Shown piece by piece: positions 1-6,759 of a stretch of DNA of 24,424 nt. Made by a program: the position numbers and the translations under genes. The DNA lies in contig JAPCJN010000016.1 of the NCBI GenBank assembly GCA_027886925.1, positions 3,373 through 27,796 of the forward strand, given 5' to 3'. The stretch comes from Nitrososphaerota archaeon (GTDB lineage Archaea > Thermoproteota > Nitrososphaeria > Nitrososphaerales > UBA183). The first letter of the stretch is position 1. Every line of letters begins with the position of its first letter. Under the pieces are notes generated by a model. That model was not told the DNA's origin and searched no databases. It saw only the letters and a list, made by a program, of their open reading frames with translations.

Positions 1-63
1 AATGATTCGCTTTGGAAACCAAATCGTCACAGTCGTCGTCGACGCTAGAAGGAGAGGCCAAGT

Positions 64-654
64 TCATGTGACCTCTGGTCTCGGGGTCTGCAGGTTGACT
101 CGAGACCCTCCGCTACCCCGACCCGGTCTGCTGCCACCTTTCTTCAACGCAACCCCGGATAGCCCTTCATCGCTCTCACATATCTTCCTGATCGCTTTCA
201 GTCTCGTCAGAGCGAGCTCGCCTATCTCATCGACGGTGCTCCCAGCCTCGACGTGGTCGAACCGTTGCGCGACGCTTGCCACTCTGAAGCTGAACTCGAC
301 GTAGCGGCGGGATACGACCTCGTCCTCCTTCTCTCCAAGCTGCCGGATGCCTCTGCGGTATCGCGTCGTTTCCGATACGGTGATTCCCAGGGATCGGTAT
401 TCCATGAGAGTCCGCTCGATCTCGTCGCGGCCGAAGCGGGTCTCCTCCTTTCCAAGCTCGATTATGGTGACACCGCAGTAGACTTGAATCGCATACTCCC
501 CAATCCCCTTTCGCCAGCACCGAATGGTGAAGTCGGCAAAATGGTCCCACTTCCTCCTCTTGGTTGCCTTGAACACGCTCAAGGTGAGGCCGCTGTCCGT
601 TGCTGACGCCTCCTCCACCGTTGAGGACGTCCTCATGTTGGGGAAGAGGGTCAC
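64..654 (-). CDS. hypothetical protein, 5' end disrupted by IS630 remnant
   Basis: I do not recognise the family. The GTG start at 654 is only the first usual start in the frame. The frame stays open and coding-like upstream: the residues before it read LLILDRIAEEIDRR, a plausible amphipathic helix, up to about position 715, where it runs into the end of a truncated IS630 transposase read in another frame. The true start was therefore probably lost or displaced. The product of about 196 residues is soluble and charged, with a central alpha/beta-looking part (YAIQVYCGVTIIELGKEE, residues about 53-70) and a Gly/Ser/Arg-rich tail. No transmembrane segment, signal peptide or metal motif is visible. 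It may be a gene remnant rather than an expressed gene. Existence as a coding frame is moderately supported; function is unknown. Confidence 0.5.
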   Translation of the reverse strand: MTLFPNMRTSSTVEEASATDSGLTLSVFKATKRRKWDHFADFTIRCWRKGIGEYAIQVYCGVTIIELGKEETRFGRDEIERTLMEYRSLGITVSETTRYRRGIRQLGEKEDEVVSRRYVEFSFRVASVAQRFDHVEAGSTVDEIGELALTRLKAIRKICESDEGLSGVALKKGGSRPGRGSGGSRVNLQTPRPEVT

Positions 655-692
655 GGTGCGACGGTCTATTTCCTCTGCGATTCTGTCAAGAA

Positions 693-1031
693 TCAGCAGG
701 GACAGTTCATCCCCACCTTCGTAGGATCCGTCAGAGCGACCCTGACGATCTCGTCCTTCTGCTCGTTCGTGATGGACGGCGGCCTACCGGGAGGCGGCCT
801 CGAGTCGAGCCCTCCGTCCAGCCCGGACTCGTCGAACCTCCTTATCCAGAGCCTCACGGTGTGCTTGTTCAGCTGGAGCTTCGAGGCTATCTTCGCCACG
901 CCCGCCCCATTATCTGATTCGAGCACAATGGCTGCCCTGACTCTCCCAGTGAAGTCTTTCGATGCAGCAATCGAGGCGAGTCTCGTGCGCTCTCCGGCCG
1001 TCAGGCTCCTGACGAACAACGGGTTTCCCAT
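693..1031 (-). pseudogene. truncated IS630-type transposase (N-terminal HTH part only)
   Basis: The ATG at 1031 opens with MGNPLFVRSLTAGERTRL and continues into a helix-turn-helix region (AKIASKLQLNKHTVRLWIRRF) followed by an Arg/Pro linker (DSRPPPGRPPSIT). This is the usual N-terminal layout of IS630/Tc1-like transposases. The frame stops at 693 just after a DPTKVGMNCP segment, where intact relatives go on into the second HTH and the DDE/D catalytic domain. That catalytic domain is absent from the window, so the copy cannot transpose. An in-frame ATG at 1118 exists, but the residues before 1031 do not look like transposase. The downstream junction runs into another coding frame, which marks an insertion or deletion breakpoint near 695-720. 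Confidence 0.75.
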
Positions 1032-1035
1032 GCAC

Positions 1036-1049
1036 CAAGCATATGCTTG
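1036..1049. repeat. 14-bp perfect palindrome upstream of transposase start
   Basis: CAAGCATATGCTTG is a perfect 14-bp palindrome whose edge lies 4 nt from the transposase ATG at 1031. Its position would let it fold over the translation start or bind a dimeric protein. Confidence 0.6.
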
Positions 1050-1175
1050 CTGACTCGATAGCGTGACGAGACGAAATCGTTGAACTGAGTTGTTATATCT
1101 CCTTAATCCGGGGTCCACTTAAGTTACTCGAATCCCCGAAGGTTGGTCGTGCGAGCCACTCACAACCGCGGAGTG

Positions 1176-1379
1176 TCAGCCGCGATTGGACTCCACGAGG
1201 AAGTTCTTTCCACACTGAGGGCATCTCTGATATCTTATCAGGCCTTGAGCCATGAGCGTTCTAGCATTCCTCGGGTCAGTGGTTGTGTACCGTCGGTATG
1301 CTTCCTCAAGGAGCTCTAGGAGCCGGACGGAACGCGTAGTATCGAACTGAGCCAAGGCTACAATTGACTTGGCGTGCAA
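1176..1379 (-). CDS. small hypothetical protein with one CxxC knuckle
   Basis: A 67-residue frame from a TTG at 1379. Residues 1-45 look helical, and the C-terminus holds a single zinc-knuckle-like pair (RCPQCGKNF, residues about 52-60). One CxxC pair alone would need a dimer or a partner to bind zinc, so this may be a fragment of a longer zinc-ribbon protein. No clear ribosome binding site precedes the TTG. It lies upstream of the IS630 remnant on the same strand. Family unknown and existence uncertain. Confidence 0.35.
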   Translation of the reverse strand: MHAKSIVALAQFDTTRSVRLLELLEEAYRRYTTTDPRNARTLMAQGLIRYQRCPQCGKNFLVESNRG

Positions 1380-2055
1380 GTAGGAGGTGTTGGCTTCGGA
1401 TGGAGAGGTGAATCTCCCCCACCCGAGAAGCTCGTCGTGGAACGCTTAGAGATGGGGCGCGTGGGCGAAGGCTTGTCTCTCACCTAGTGATGCATTCCAC
1501 TCGACATCGGTCATCAAATCGGGCGCTTTGCGAAAGCTTGCTTTTCTAAAAAACCTATGTGGTCAATTCTTGACCCTTGCAGATTCTCGCGTCATTTGGC
1601 CGTGACTGGATATTGCCTAACACGAATTTGAACCTCATTACGTTAAGAACCCCGGCGACCGCAAACCATCTCCAGGCTGAGACCATTGCAAGAGGTACGC
1701 TATTTTCTGTCTACGCTAACCGCGTGGAATCGGTTCAATTTCGATTCTCCCGATATTTGAACCCACATATGTATGCCAACATCCTGCCCTTGGCACACTT
1801 TTGTGCGCCCAGGTCATCCTGCGCATGTTCTTTCTCATTTAAGTTCAAGCTAATCAGTAATCTCGTAGCTGGCTTCCATTATTGCTGGGTTTAGGGTCCG
1901 TCTGGTTCCGATGCGTGGTCGCTGTGCAATTTCACAAGTACCCAGGGCTCGTCTTCCCATTGGTCGGGCTTGAAGAGAGAAGGTCGAAGCAAGTAATAAT
2001 AGAAGGCCGCGGTCGACTTGGCAGGTTGGCCGAACCGGAATTGTCAAGGGGTCGC
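1380..2055. other. intergenic region, no supported gene
   Basis: About 675 bases. A 105-codon plus-strand frame (1577-1894) is present but has no recognisable domain or convincing composition. The stretch is more AT-rich than the flanking genes. TATA-like sequences (TTTAAG near 1840 and AATAATAG near 1992) could serve the downstream regulator. I see no RNA gene here. Confidence 0.4.
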
Positions 2056-3003
2056 ATGTTGCCTCTCGATCGGCTCGACATGCAGCTCGCGAGAGAAATC
2101 AAGGGTCTTCATGCCAATTCCGCAGGGGACCCTTCTTTCAGAGAGCCTATTCATTCAATTGCGAAGAAATTTGGGATAGATGAAAACACGGTAAGGAGTC
2201 GCATAGAGCGATGGAGAGAGACGAAGTATCTCAGAGGCTGGTGGCTCGGAATCAATCCTACGCTTCTAGGATTTCAGATGTATGAGGCATGGCTGGACGT
2301 TCATCCAGAGTCTTTCAAGGTCAAAGCCATAAAGAAGGTCGAAGCCCTCAACGAGGTCGGGTCGATTAAGGATTACTTCGGGGATTCCTTTTCAGTATCG
2401 CTCTATTGTCGAACCGAATCGGAATTCAAGAACAAGTTAAACCTGATCTCAAGGATCTGCAACTCTGAAAGGGTGAACTGGATCAGAGCGTCGTTCCCAG
2501 AATGCCAGATTTCCCTTTCGAATACTGATTGGAGGATAATCGCCTCCCTTCAGAGCAACCCCTGGAAGTCATTCACAGCCGCCTCTAGGGAAGTCGGCGT
2601 ATCCACTAGGACGGTCAAGAGGCGTGTCTTGAAGATGGCGAAGTCAAACACCGTGTTCCTTCTGGTGGACATCAATCCCAAAGCGATGAAGGGTGCAAGT
2701 TTCGCAGACCTCCTTGTATTCTACGAAGACGGTGAGGCCGGTAGGGAGGCTGACGCGAGAGCGACCGAGCGGTTGGACGAGATGACCATCTTCAAAGAGC
2801 GGGGACCCAACCACTGCATGTTCGCCTTGCAATTGGAGAACATATCTAACGTCAAAGAGATCCTCCAATGGATAAGGAACGTGTCAGGGGTAAGGGACGC
2901 GAGACTGGACATCCTCGAGGACATAATTCTGCTGAGGGACGCGAGACGTGTGGAATCGGGAACAAGACTTAATGACATGATAATCCCTGCCAAGAAAGGA
3001 TGA
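2056..3003 (+). CDS. Lrp/AsnC-like transcriptional regulator with two HTH domains
   Basis: A 315-residue protein built as a tandem repeat. The first winged-HTH is at residues about 4-60 (recognition-helix region DENTVRSRIERWRE) and is followed by an alpha/beta segment. The second HTH is at about 153-200 (REVGVSTRTVKRRVLKM) and is again followed by an alpha/beta domain resembling a RAM-type effector or dimerisation fold. Doubled Lrp/AsnC-like regulators are common in Thaumarchaeota. I chose ATG 2056 because it is preceded by AAGGGG about 4 nt upstream and because the protein-like pattern begins there. The frame is open back to a TTG at 1882, but that N-terminal part looks non-conserved. No metabolic gene adjoins it, so the target regulon cannot be guessed; autoregulation is possible. 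Confidence 0.8.
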   Translation: MLPLDRLDMQLAREIKGLHANSAGDPSFREPIHSIAKKFGIDENTVRSRIERWRETKYLRGWWLGINPTLLGFQMYEAWLDVHPESFKVKAIKKVEALNEVGSIKDYFGDSFSVSLYCRTESEFKNKLNLISRICNSERVNWIRASFPECQISLSNTDWRIIASLQSNPWKSFTAASREVGVSTRTVKRRVLKMAKSNTVFLLVDINPKAMKGASFADLLVFYEDGEAGREADARATERLDEMTIFKERGPNHCMFALQLENISNVKEILQWIRNVSGVRDARLDILEDIILLRDARRVESGTRLNDMIIPAKKG

Positions 3004-3182
3004 AGCCTCCTCCAATCTTTGGCGACCTATCAAGCCTGTCACCAACTCATCCTGCCCGGGCACTGTCGAGTCGCTCGGCGCGCGCTAGATTCCATCCTTC
3101 GGGTCCAATGATTTCGTGTCAGGAAAGCCTGCCTCGCGATTAGCATCGGCACGGGGCAAGGCATCGGCTTCCAATGCAACCT

Positions 3183-3560
3183 CTAGGGGATGAATCTATT
3201 GAGCAAGAAAGTCACCGTCACGATTAACTGCGCAATATCGTCTCCGAATGCAATCTGGTCGCCCATTTCGTTGTAAAGTCCGAAGAAGGTTAAAGCAATC
3301 ATCACTCCGACGACGGCCACGACCATCGTGTTCGTCGATTTCAGTTGATCGGGCGTGTTCTTCTTCCATCTCAAGGCGATGATGACGATGGCGATTAGTG
3401 CCAGGACGACCAATCCACCATCGTCAATTATGTCGCTCACATCGGCGATTTCGTTAATCAGCACCCCAAGAAAAGCCACCAAGGTCACCGAGGAGAAGAA
3501 TAGGTTAACCCTCCTGCGTGAGAACTCTCTCAGAAGGCTCGTCTGTTCAATTGTGGTCAT
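3183..3560 (-). CDS. small integral membrane protein, three predicted TM segments
   Basis: From ATG 3560 the product is about 125 residues: a short basic cytoplasmic N-terminus (LLREFSRRRVNLFF), then hydrophobic segments around FFSSVTLVAFLGVLI, GLVVLALIAIVIIAL and MVVAVVGVMIALTFFGL, with a final moderately hydrophobic stretch near the C-terminus. The longer frame from 3623 adds a non-hydrophobic, poorly coding-like leader, so I prefer the internal ATG. No family is recognised. It is followed on the same strand by nothing for about 1.5 kb and preceded by the IS200-like element, so it is probably monocistronic. Confidence 0.6.
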   Translation of the reverse strand: MTTIEQTSLLREFSRRRVNLFFSSVTLVAFLGVLINEIADVSDIIDDGGLVVLALIAIVIIALRWKKNTPDQLKSTNTMVVAVVGVMIALTFFGLYNEMGDQIAFGDDIAQLIVTVTFLLNRFIP

Positions 3561-3638
3561 CGTCGAAGGTCTACAATATTGTAAGTTAATTTCTCCATGA
3601 GTTGGGCTCACAAAACCGGACACTTACACTGAACTACG

Positions 3639-3656
3639 TTCGGCCTGAAGGCCGAA
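3639..3656. repeat. right-end hairpin of IS200-like element
   Basis: TTCGGCC-TGAA-GGCCGAA: a perfect 7-bp stem with a 4-nt loop, 9 nt past the tnpA stop codon. Confidence 0.65.
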
Positions 3657-3664
3657 GGGTCTGA

Positions 3665-4138
3665 CTAGAAATCCGTCAGCGTGGCCTGCGCCTTCTCCTG
3701 TGGCCTGGTCTCGTAATCGTCGTATTTCATCCAATGCTTCCTTTGACTGTTCTGGACGTAGTACTGGACTGCCTCCGCCGTCGTCGAGCCCACCGACCGG
3801 TAGAAGTAGCCGTCGCTCCAGAAGCTATCGCCCCACAGCTTGCCCTTCACCCTCTCCCACAACTCGTGCCGTATCCTGTGAGCGGACGCGCCCTTGAACC
3901 TCTGCACCATGTGCGGGACCGAATAATTCTTACACCGACTGACGAAGAGGCGCACGTGATCCGGCCCGAACTCGCACGCCTCCATCTTTATCGAGAGCTT
4001 GTAGCACGTCCGCGCGAAGCTCTCCAGGCACGTCCTCCTCACCTCGTCATCCCTGAACACGTCCCTCCGATACTTGGGCGTGAAGATCAGATGGAAGTTT
4101 GACTCCCCGCGACTAGAGCCGACGCTGACCAGCTGCAA
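3665..4138 (-). CDS. tnpA: IS200/IS605-family Y1 transposase TnpA with altered HUH motif
   Basis: A 157-residue protein, normal length for a Y1 HUH single-strand transposase. It opens with the family signature FHLIFTPKYRRDVF, has the region that normally reads DHVHL, and ends with a helix carrying the candidate catalytic tyrosine (EAVQYYVQNSQ). The metal-binding HUH motif reads H-V-R here (GPDHVRLFV): the second histidine is an arginine encoded by CGC, one transition away from CAC. In known TnpA enzymes both histidines hold the divalent metal, so this copy may be inactive or bind DNA only. The TTG at 4138 is the only sensible start for the complete domain. No partner tnpB lies beside it. Confidence 0.85.
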   Translation of the reverse strand: MQLVSVGSSRGESNFHLIFTPKYRRDVFRDDEVRRTCLESFARTCYKLSIKMEACEFGPDHVRLFVSRCKNYSVPHMVQRFKGASAHRIRHELWERVKGKLWGDSFWSDGYFYRSVGSTTAEAVQYYVQNSQRKHWMKYDDYETRPQEKAQATLTDF

Positions 4139-4150
4139 TTTGCCAATGCA

Positions 4151-4189
4151 CCTCCTGCTCGGCGCCGACCAGGAGGCCGCGAAGCGGCC
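4151..4189. repeat. paired GC-rich hairpins upstream of tnpA
   Basis: CCTCCTG (4151-4157) pairs with CAGGAGG (4170-4176), with a palindromic TCGGCGCCGA inside the loop. It is followed, overlapping by 2 nt, by GGCCGC-GAA-GCGGCC (4175-4189). Both lie between the tnpA start and the left-end hairpin. They could be part of the left end or an RNA structure covering tnpA translation. Confidence 0.5.
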
Positions 4190-4240
4190 CCGCGACTTGA
4201 GGGTCGATTTTGGTTGATAAGCCCTAGCGCAGGAGACTAT

Positions 4241-4252
4241 CGGCTGAAGCCG
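4241..4252. repeat. left-end hairpin of IS200-like element
   Basis: CGGC-TGAA-GCCG shares the stem core and loop of the right-end hairpin, in the same orientation, about 100 nt upstream of the tnpA start. Confidence 0.55.
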
Positions 4253-4494
4253 CTAGGATTCTTCCCATCACTAAAACAATTCATCGCTATGTTGTAGCGG
4301 ATTATTGTCCAAATACTCTTTAAGATGTCCGAACCAAATCCAAGGCTCAAACCATTATGTCGTGTTATTTCTTGGTTGGGTTTGCGCCTAAAGGCCATGG
4401 ATTCTTCTCGAAACGTTCTTAGCTTTTCTGGATTGTCCCTCCTTAAAGAAGATATAGAACTTCTAGCTAAACAGCGTCGCACCGGCTGGAAGAG

Positions 4495-4839
4495 TTGGAG
4501 TCGCCTAGTTACCCCCATCCATGGGTTAGAGTTAGGCTCGGACCTGGAGAATTCAAAAATGGGAAATTCTTCGAACACACGCCGGGTAGGTGGTATCTCA
4601 TTTGCGGGGAGCTTGGACCGAATGGCGAGAAGCTCACGAAGATAGTCTGGGAAGAAGCCAAGGGAAGGCCAGTGTTGGTTCTCGGGCATGAGACCAAGTT
4701 CGCGTTCAAAGACCTTGAGCTGATATTCGATGGAACGATTGAGCAGCTGGCATATGTCCCAAAGTCGGCATCCCTGACCCTAGATAACGCAGATCTCAAG
4801 CCGCCGAATTCCCCCGCCGAAGTCCCCCGGGGCACTTAG
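4495..4839 (+). CDS. hypothetical protein, possibly partial
   Basis: A 114-codon frame from a TTG. The middle looks protein-like: GPGEFKNGKFFEHTPGRWY, then ICGELGPNGEKLTKIVWEEA, then a segment rich in beta-branched residues, ending in a Pro-rich tail. No family is recognised. The frame is closed by TAA just upstream (4468), so the protein cannot be much longer. A different plus frame (4325-4645) overlaps its 5' half and also looks partly protein-like, so an older frameshift is possible. A T8 run lies about 100 nt downstream. The gene starts about 240 nt beyond the IS200-like left end. Confidence 0.4.
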   Translation: MESPSYPHPWVRVRLGPGEFKNGKFFEHTPGRWYLICGELGPNGEKLTKIVWEEAKGRPVLVLGHETKFAFKDLELIFDGTIEQLAYVPKSASLTLDNADLKPPNSPAEVPRGT

Positions 4840-5181
4840 CGAGACTAGAGCGCCGCTCAAGCGCGAAATCTAACCTTTTGCTTCAGCGTCCGGGGGGCAG
4901 GCATGTGATATCCTGGCGTTGCCACACCGTGACATTCTTTTTTTTACCATGCTAAGGTTCTACCGTATTCTCAAACCGATGTCATAAATGATGAAGTGTC
5001 GGGCATCTCTGAGAAAACCGGGTGTTCAAATCTTACTGGCCATCTCAGTACACCATCCGAATCCACCTCACTCACAACGTTAAACACACAATTGAAGCCG
5101 TGGGCTTCTTGCTGCTCTTCTAGGAATGCCCAGAGATTGGAGCCCTAGGGTGTTGAGAACCGTTGCAATGGTTGCGATTTG
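4840..5181. other. intergenic region, no supported gene
   Basis: About 340 bases. It contains a T8 run, a tRNA T-loop-like string (GTTCAAATC near 5025) enclosed by a CTGAGA/TCTCAG inverted pair (5009-5014 and 5043-5048), but no cloverleaf I can fold. I see no coding frame. Confidence 0.4.
4938..4945 (+). terminator. T8 run, candidate archaeal terminator
   Basis: Eight consecutive T on the plus strand, about 100 nt after the stop of the preceding plus-strand frame. Archaeal RNA polymerase terminates on T-rich tracts, usually without a hairpin. Confidence 0.35.
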
Positions 5182-5628
5182 CTAGCTCTTAGCTTGTCGT
5201 GCTGCTGCGGCTTTGGCAGCCAAATCTGCAAACTCTTCGCGTCCGAAGGCCGTCCCGGCTAGTCCCCAACCACCCTCGGCCGCCTCGGTGAGCAAAACCC
5301 ACGTGCGACTGGCTTGGGTCGGATCTCCTGTGATCTTGGCCACGATCTCCGTGATTTCCTTGACGAGCTGCTTTTGTCCCTCTCTCGTCAGCGCAGAAGG
5401 AGGGGTGATAACTTGGACTCGCACGGTGCGAGCGGCGTCCGTCGCAGCGGTATGGACGGACCTTGGATCCATCCGATGAATGTACGCAGCTGTGTTGTTC
5501 AAATGGAAGGGACCTGGCTTGGCGACGCCCTCAGCCCGCAGGACCGCAAACGTGAGCTCCTCGCCAAGTTGGCGGTCGGTGCCAGGTGGGAAGAGATCAT
5601 TTCTTGCATAGACGTCGATCATTGGCAA
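5182..5628 (-). CDS. tautomerase-family protein (4-OT/MIF superfamily)
   Basis: Starting at TTG 5628 the protein is 148 residues and begins M-P-M-I-D-V-Y. After Met removal this leaves the N-terminal proline that serves as catalytic base in the tautomerase superfamily. An ATG two codons later would lose that proline, and the longer frame to 5790 reads through the TATA-like box, so TTG is the best start. Other visible features: FHLNNTAAYIHR in the middle, TVRVQVITPPSALT, and a C-terminal WVLLTEAAEGGWGLAG-type segment matching a longer, single-chain tautomerase group often found beside HxlR regulators. The substrate is unknown; isomerisation of an unsaturated oxo-acid or quinone-like compound is possible. 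It is divergent from the HxlR-family gene, which probably controls it. Confidence 0.85.
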   Translation of the reverse strand: MPMIDVYARNDLFPPGTDRQLGEELTFAVLRAEGVAKPGPFHLNNTAAYIHRMDPRSVHTAATDAARTVRVQVITPPSALTREGQKQLVKEITEIVAKITGDPTQASRTWVLLTEAAEGGWGLAGTAFGREEFADLAAKAAAARQAKS

Positions 5629-5660
5629 AGTGATTACTTTGTCCGATGCTGACCGGTCGG

Positions 5661-5670
5661 GTAATAAAAT
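5661..5670 (-). promoter_or_regulatory. TATA-like box for tautomerase gene
   Basis: ATTTTATTAC on the minus strand, centred about 38 nt before the TTG start. This gives a predicted short leader of about 10 nt and lies in the shared divergent region with the HxlR gene. Confidence 0.45.
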
Positions 5671-5778
5671 GTAAAGTGAGCAAAAAGAAAGCTTGCGACA
5701 AAAGGGACGGTTGTGCTCGGTTGCACAGCGAATCAATGGGTAGACATTTCTAGTCGCCCCTCGATCATCTAGGACGCC

Positions 5779-6249
5779 TTGCAAAGACAAGAGTTCAAGT
5801 TAGAAAGTGAGTACAGAAGGACACACAAGAATCTGAAATCGCCCTTTGTCAAGGTTGACTTCGCTGATTGTCCTGTCGAGACTTCTCTCGGCGTTATTGG
5901 CAAAAAGTGGACGATGGCGATTATTCGTGACATCGGCGCCTACGGAGTGGATAGGTTCAGTGGGCTTCTTCGTTCTTTGCCTGGGATTTCCCCGAAGGTT
6001 CTTGCTACCAGGCTGAAGCAATTGGAGCACGAAGGATTCATGATGAAGAAAGTAGAGAAGAGCGTTCCGCCGAGGGTCGTGAGGTGGTCGTTAACCGAGA
6101 AGGGGGTAGATGCGATACGGATTGGCATGCTGCTCGCCGTATTTGGGTCAAAGTGGTACGCCAGGAGAGTATTTGACGACGAGAGACCTCGCAAGATGAA
6201 TGAAATCTACAACCACGAAGGGATCGAGCTGTTCATGAAGGATTTCTGA
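5779..6249 (+). CDS. HxlR-family winged-helix transcriptional regulator
   Basis: A 156-residue protein with the HxlR signature from residue about 29: D-C-P-V-E-T-S-L-G-V-I-G-K-K-W-T, then IIRDIG, RFSGLLRSLPGISPKVLATRLKQLEHEGF (helix-turn-helix) and a wing ending in WSLTEKG. The cysteine in the DCPVE segment is the usual redox- or electrophile-sensing position of this family. TTG 5779 is the first start, with AGGA about 5 nt ahead; no ATG is available before the domain. The N-terminal extension of about 28 residues and the C-terminal tail are longer than the minimal fold. It probably represses or activates the divergent tautomerase in response to a reactive compound; this is inferred from gene arrangement. 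Confidence 0.85.
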   Translation: MQRQEFKLESEYRRTHKNLKSPFVKVDFADCPVETSLGVIGKKWTMAIIRDIGAYGVDRFSGLLRSLPGISPKVLATRLKQLEHEGFMMKKVEKSVPPRVVRWSLTEKGVDAIRIGMLLAVFGSKWYARRVFDDERPRKMNEIYNHEGIELFMKDF

Positions 6250-6342
6250 TTCAAATCCATCCAACTAAAGTACTATCTCCTGCCTTCTGATCAAGTCAAT
6301 CAGAGACGACTGGAAGTCCACAACGTTTATTACGAATCCGTC

Positions 6343-6411
6343 ATGTCAGTGTCTATGGCAAAAGCCAAAGCAAAGAAAGGATCTAAGGTAAAAGCGAAAG
6401 GGAAGAAGTAG
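6343..6411 (+). CDS. Lys/Ala-rich 22-residue micro-ORF
   Basis: ATG at 6343 encodes a peptide of 22 residues in which about half are lysine, in a KAKAKK/KVKAKGKK pattern like a histone-tail or nucleic-acid-binding peptide. The frame is open all the way from the HxlR stop codon (6247-6249) and is in the same frame as that gene, so the 53 codons could also be a former or read-through extension. A hairpin follows 8 nt after the stop. No ribosome binding site is obvious. It may be a real small basic protein or chance. Confidence 0.3.
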   Translation: MSVSMAKAKAKKGSKVKAKGKK

Positions 6412-6759
6412 TCTGCTTGGGAGCGTATTGCTCCCCATCAGGAAGGATACTTGTTTCAATAGATTCTTGGTATCGTTTATCTCAATCGCGTTTTGGAGCA
6501 ATGATGTTTAACTTCAAATCATGAGCGATTTCGAGTTTGCACCATTTGTTTTGACCCATACGTCTTTGACAGTTACCGAAAAGGACGTTGCAAAGCAAGT
6601 TAAGAAACATATCAAGACAGATAAGAAACGGAATGAAATGAATGCTCAACCAGATAGAATTGCCAGCGCACCGTAAGATCGAAAGGCCCGACACGCGGCT
6701 GATAAGAGCGACGATAGTGTTGACCTTAGGCAGAGAGACACGCCGACTCATCCACGCGG
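6412..6759. other. AT-rich stretch without a supported gene
   Basis: About 350 bases more AT-rich than the neighbours. An 89-codon minus-strand frame (6482-6751) encodes a hydrophobic, Cys-scattered sequence with no domain I recognise and no promoter evidence, so I do not call it. The stretch ends at the response-regulator stop codon. Confidence 0.35.
6419..6435 (+). terminator. hairpin after the Lys-rich micro-ORF
   Basis: GGGAGC-GTATT-GCTCCC: a perfect 6-bp stem with a 5-nt loop, 8 nt after the micro-ORF stop. No long T tract follows, so this could be an RNA-processing or stability element rather than a terminator. Confidence 0.35.

Larger units (their letters stand above)
3639..4252 (-). 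mobile_element. IS200/IS605-type insertion sequence, solo tnpA
   Basis: The interval runs from the right-end hairpin to the left-end hairpin. The tnpA gene lies between two imperfectly related hairpins with the same TGAA loop (TTCA on the tnpA strand): a 7-bp stem at 3639-3656 beyond the gene's 3' end and a 4-bp CGGC/GCCG stem at 4241-4252 beyond its 5' end. Such subterminal hairpins at both ends are what IS200/IS605 transposases bind. No tnpB is present. Exact cleavage sites are not resolved, so the true ends may lie tens of bases outside. Confidence 0.65.

Noticed and set aside
1577..1894. 105-codon plus-strand frame
   Set aside because: No recognisable domain, odd composition and no start signal; it lies in an AT-rich intergenic stretch.
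4325..4645. 106-codon plus-strand frame overlapping the hypothetical gene at 4495
   Set aside because: Its first half looks partly protein-like, but it overlaps the better frame and a minus-strand frame (4237-4689). Kept only as a hint of an old frameshift.
5009..5048. tRNA-like stretch: T-loop-type GTTCAAATC with flanking CTGAGA/TCTCAG
   Set aside because: The T stem does not pair, no D-arm or anticodon arm can be folded upstream, and no acceptor stem is found. Probably chance.
6482..6751. 89-codon minus-strand frame
   Set aside because: Hydrophobic, Cys-scattered sequence in AT-rich DNA with no domain, promoter or ribosome binding site; looks like a chance frame.
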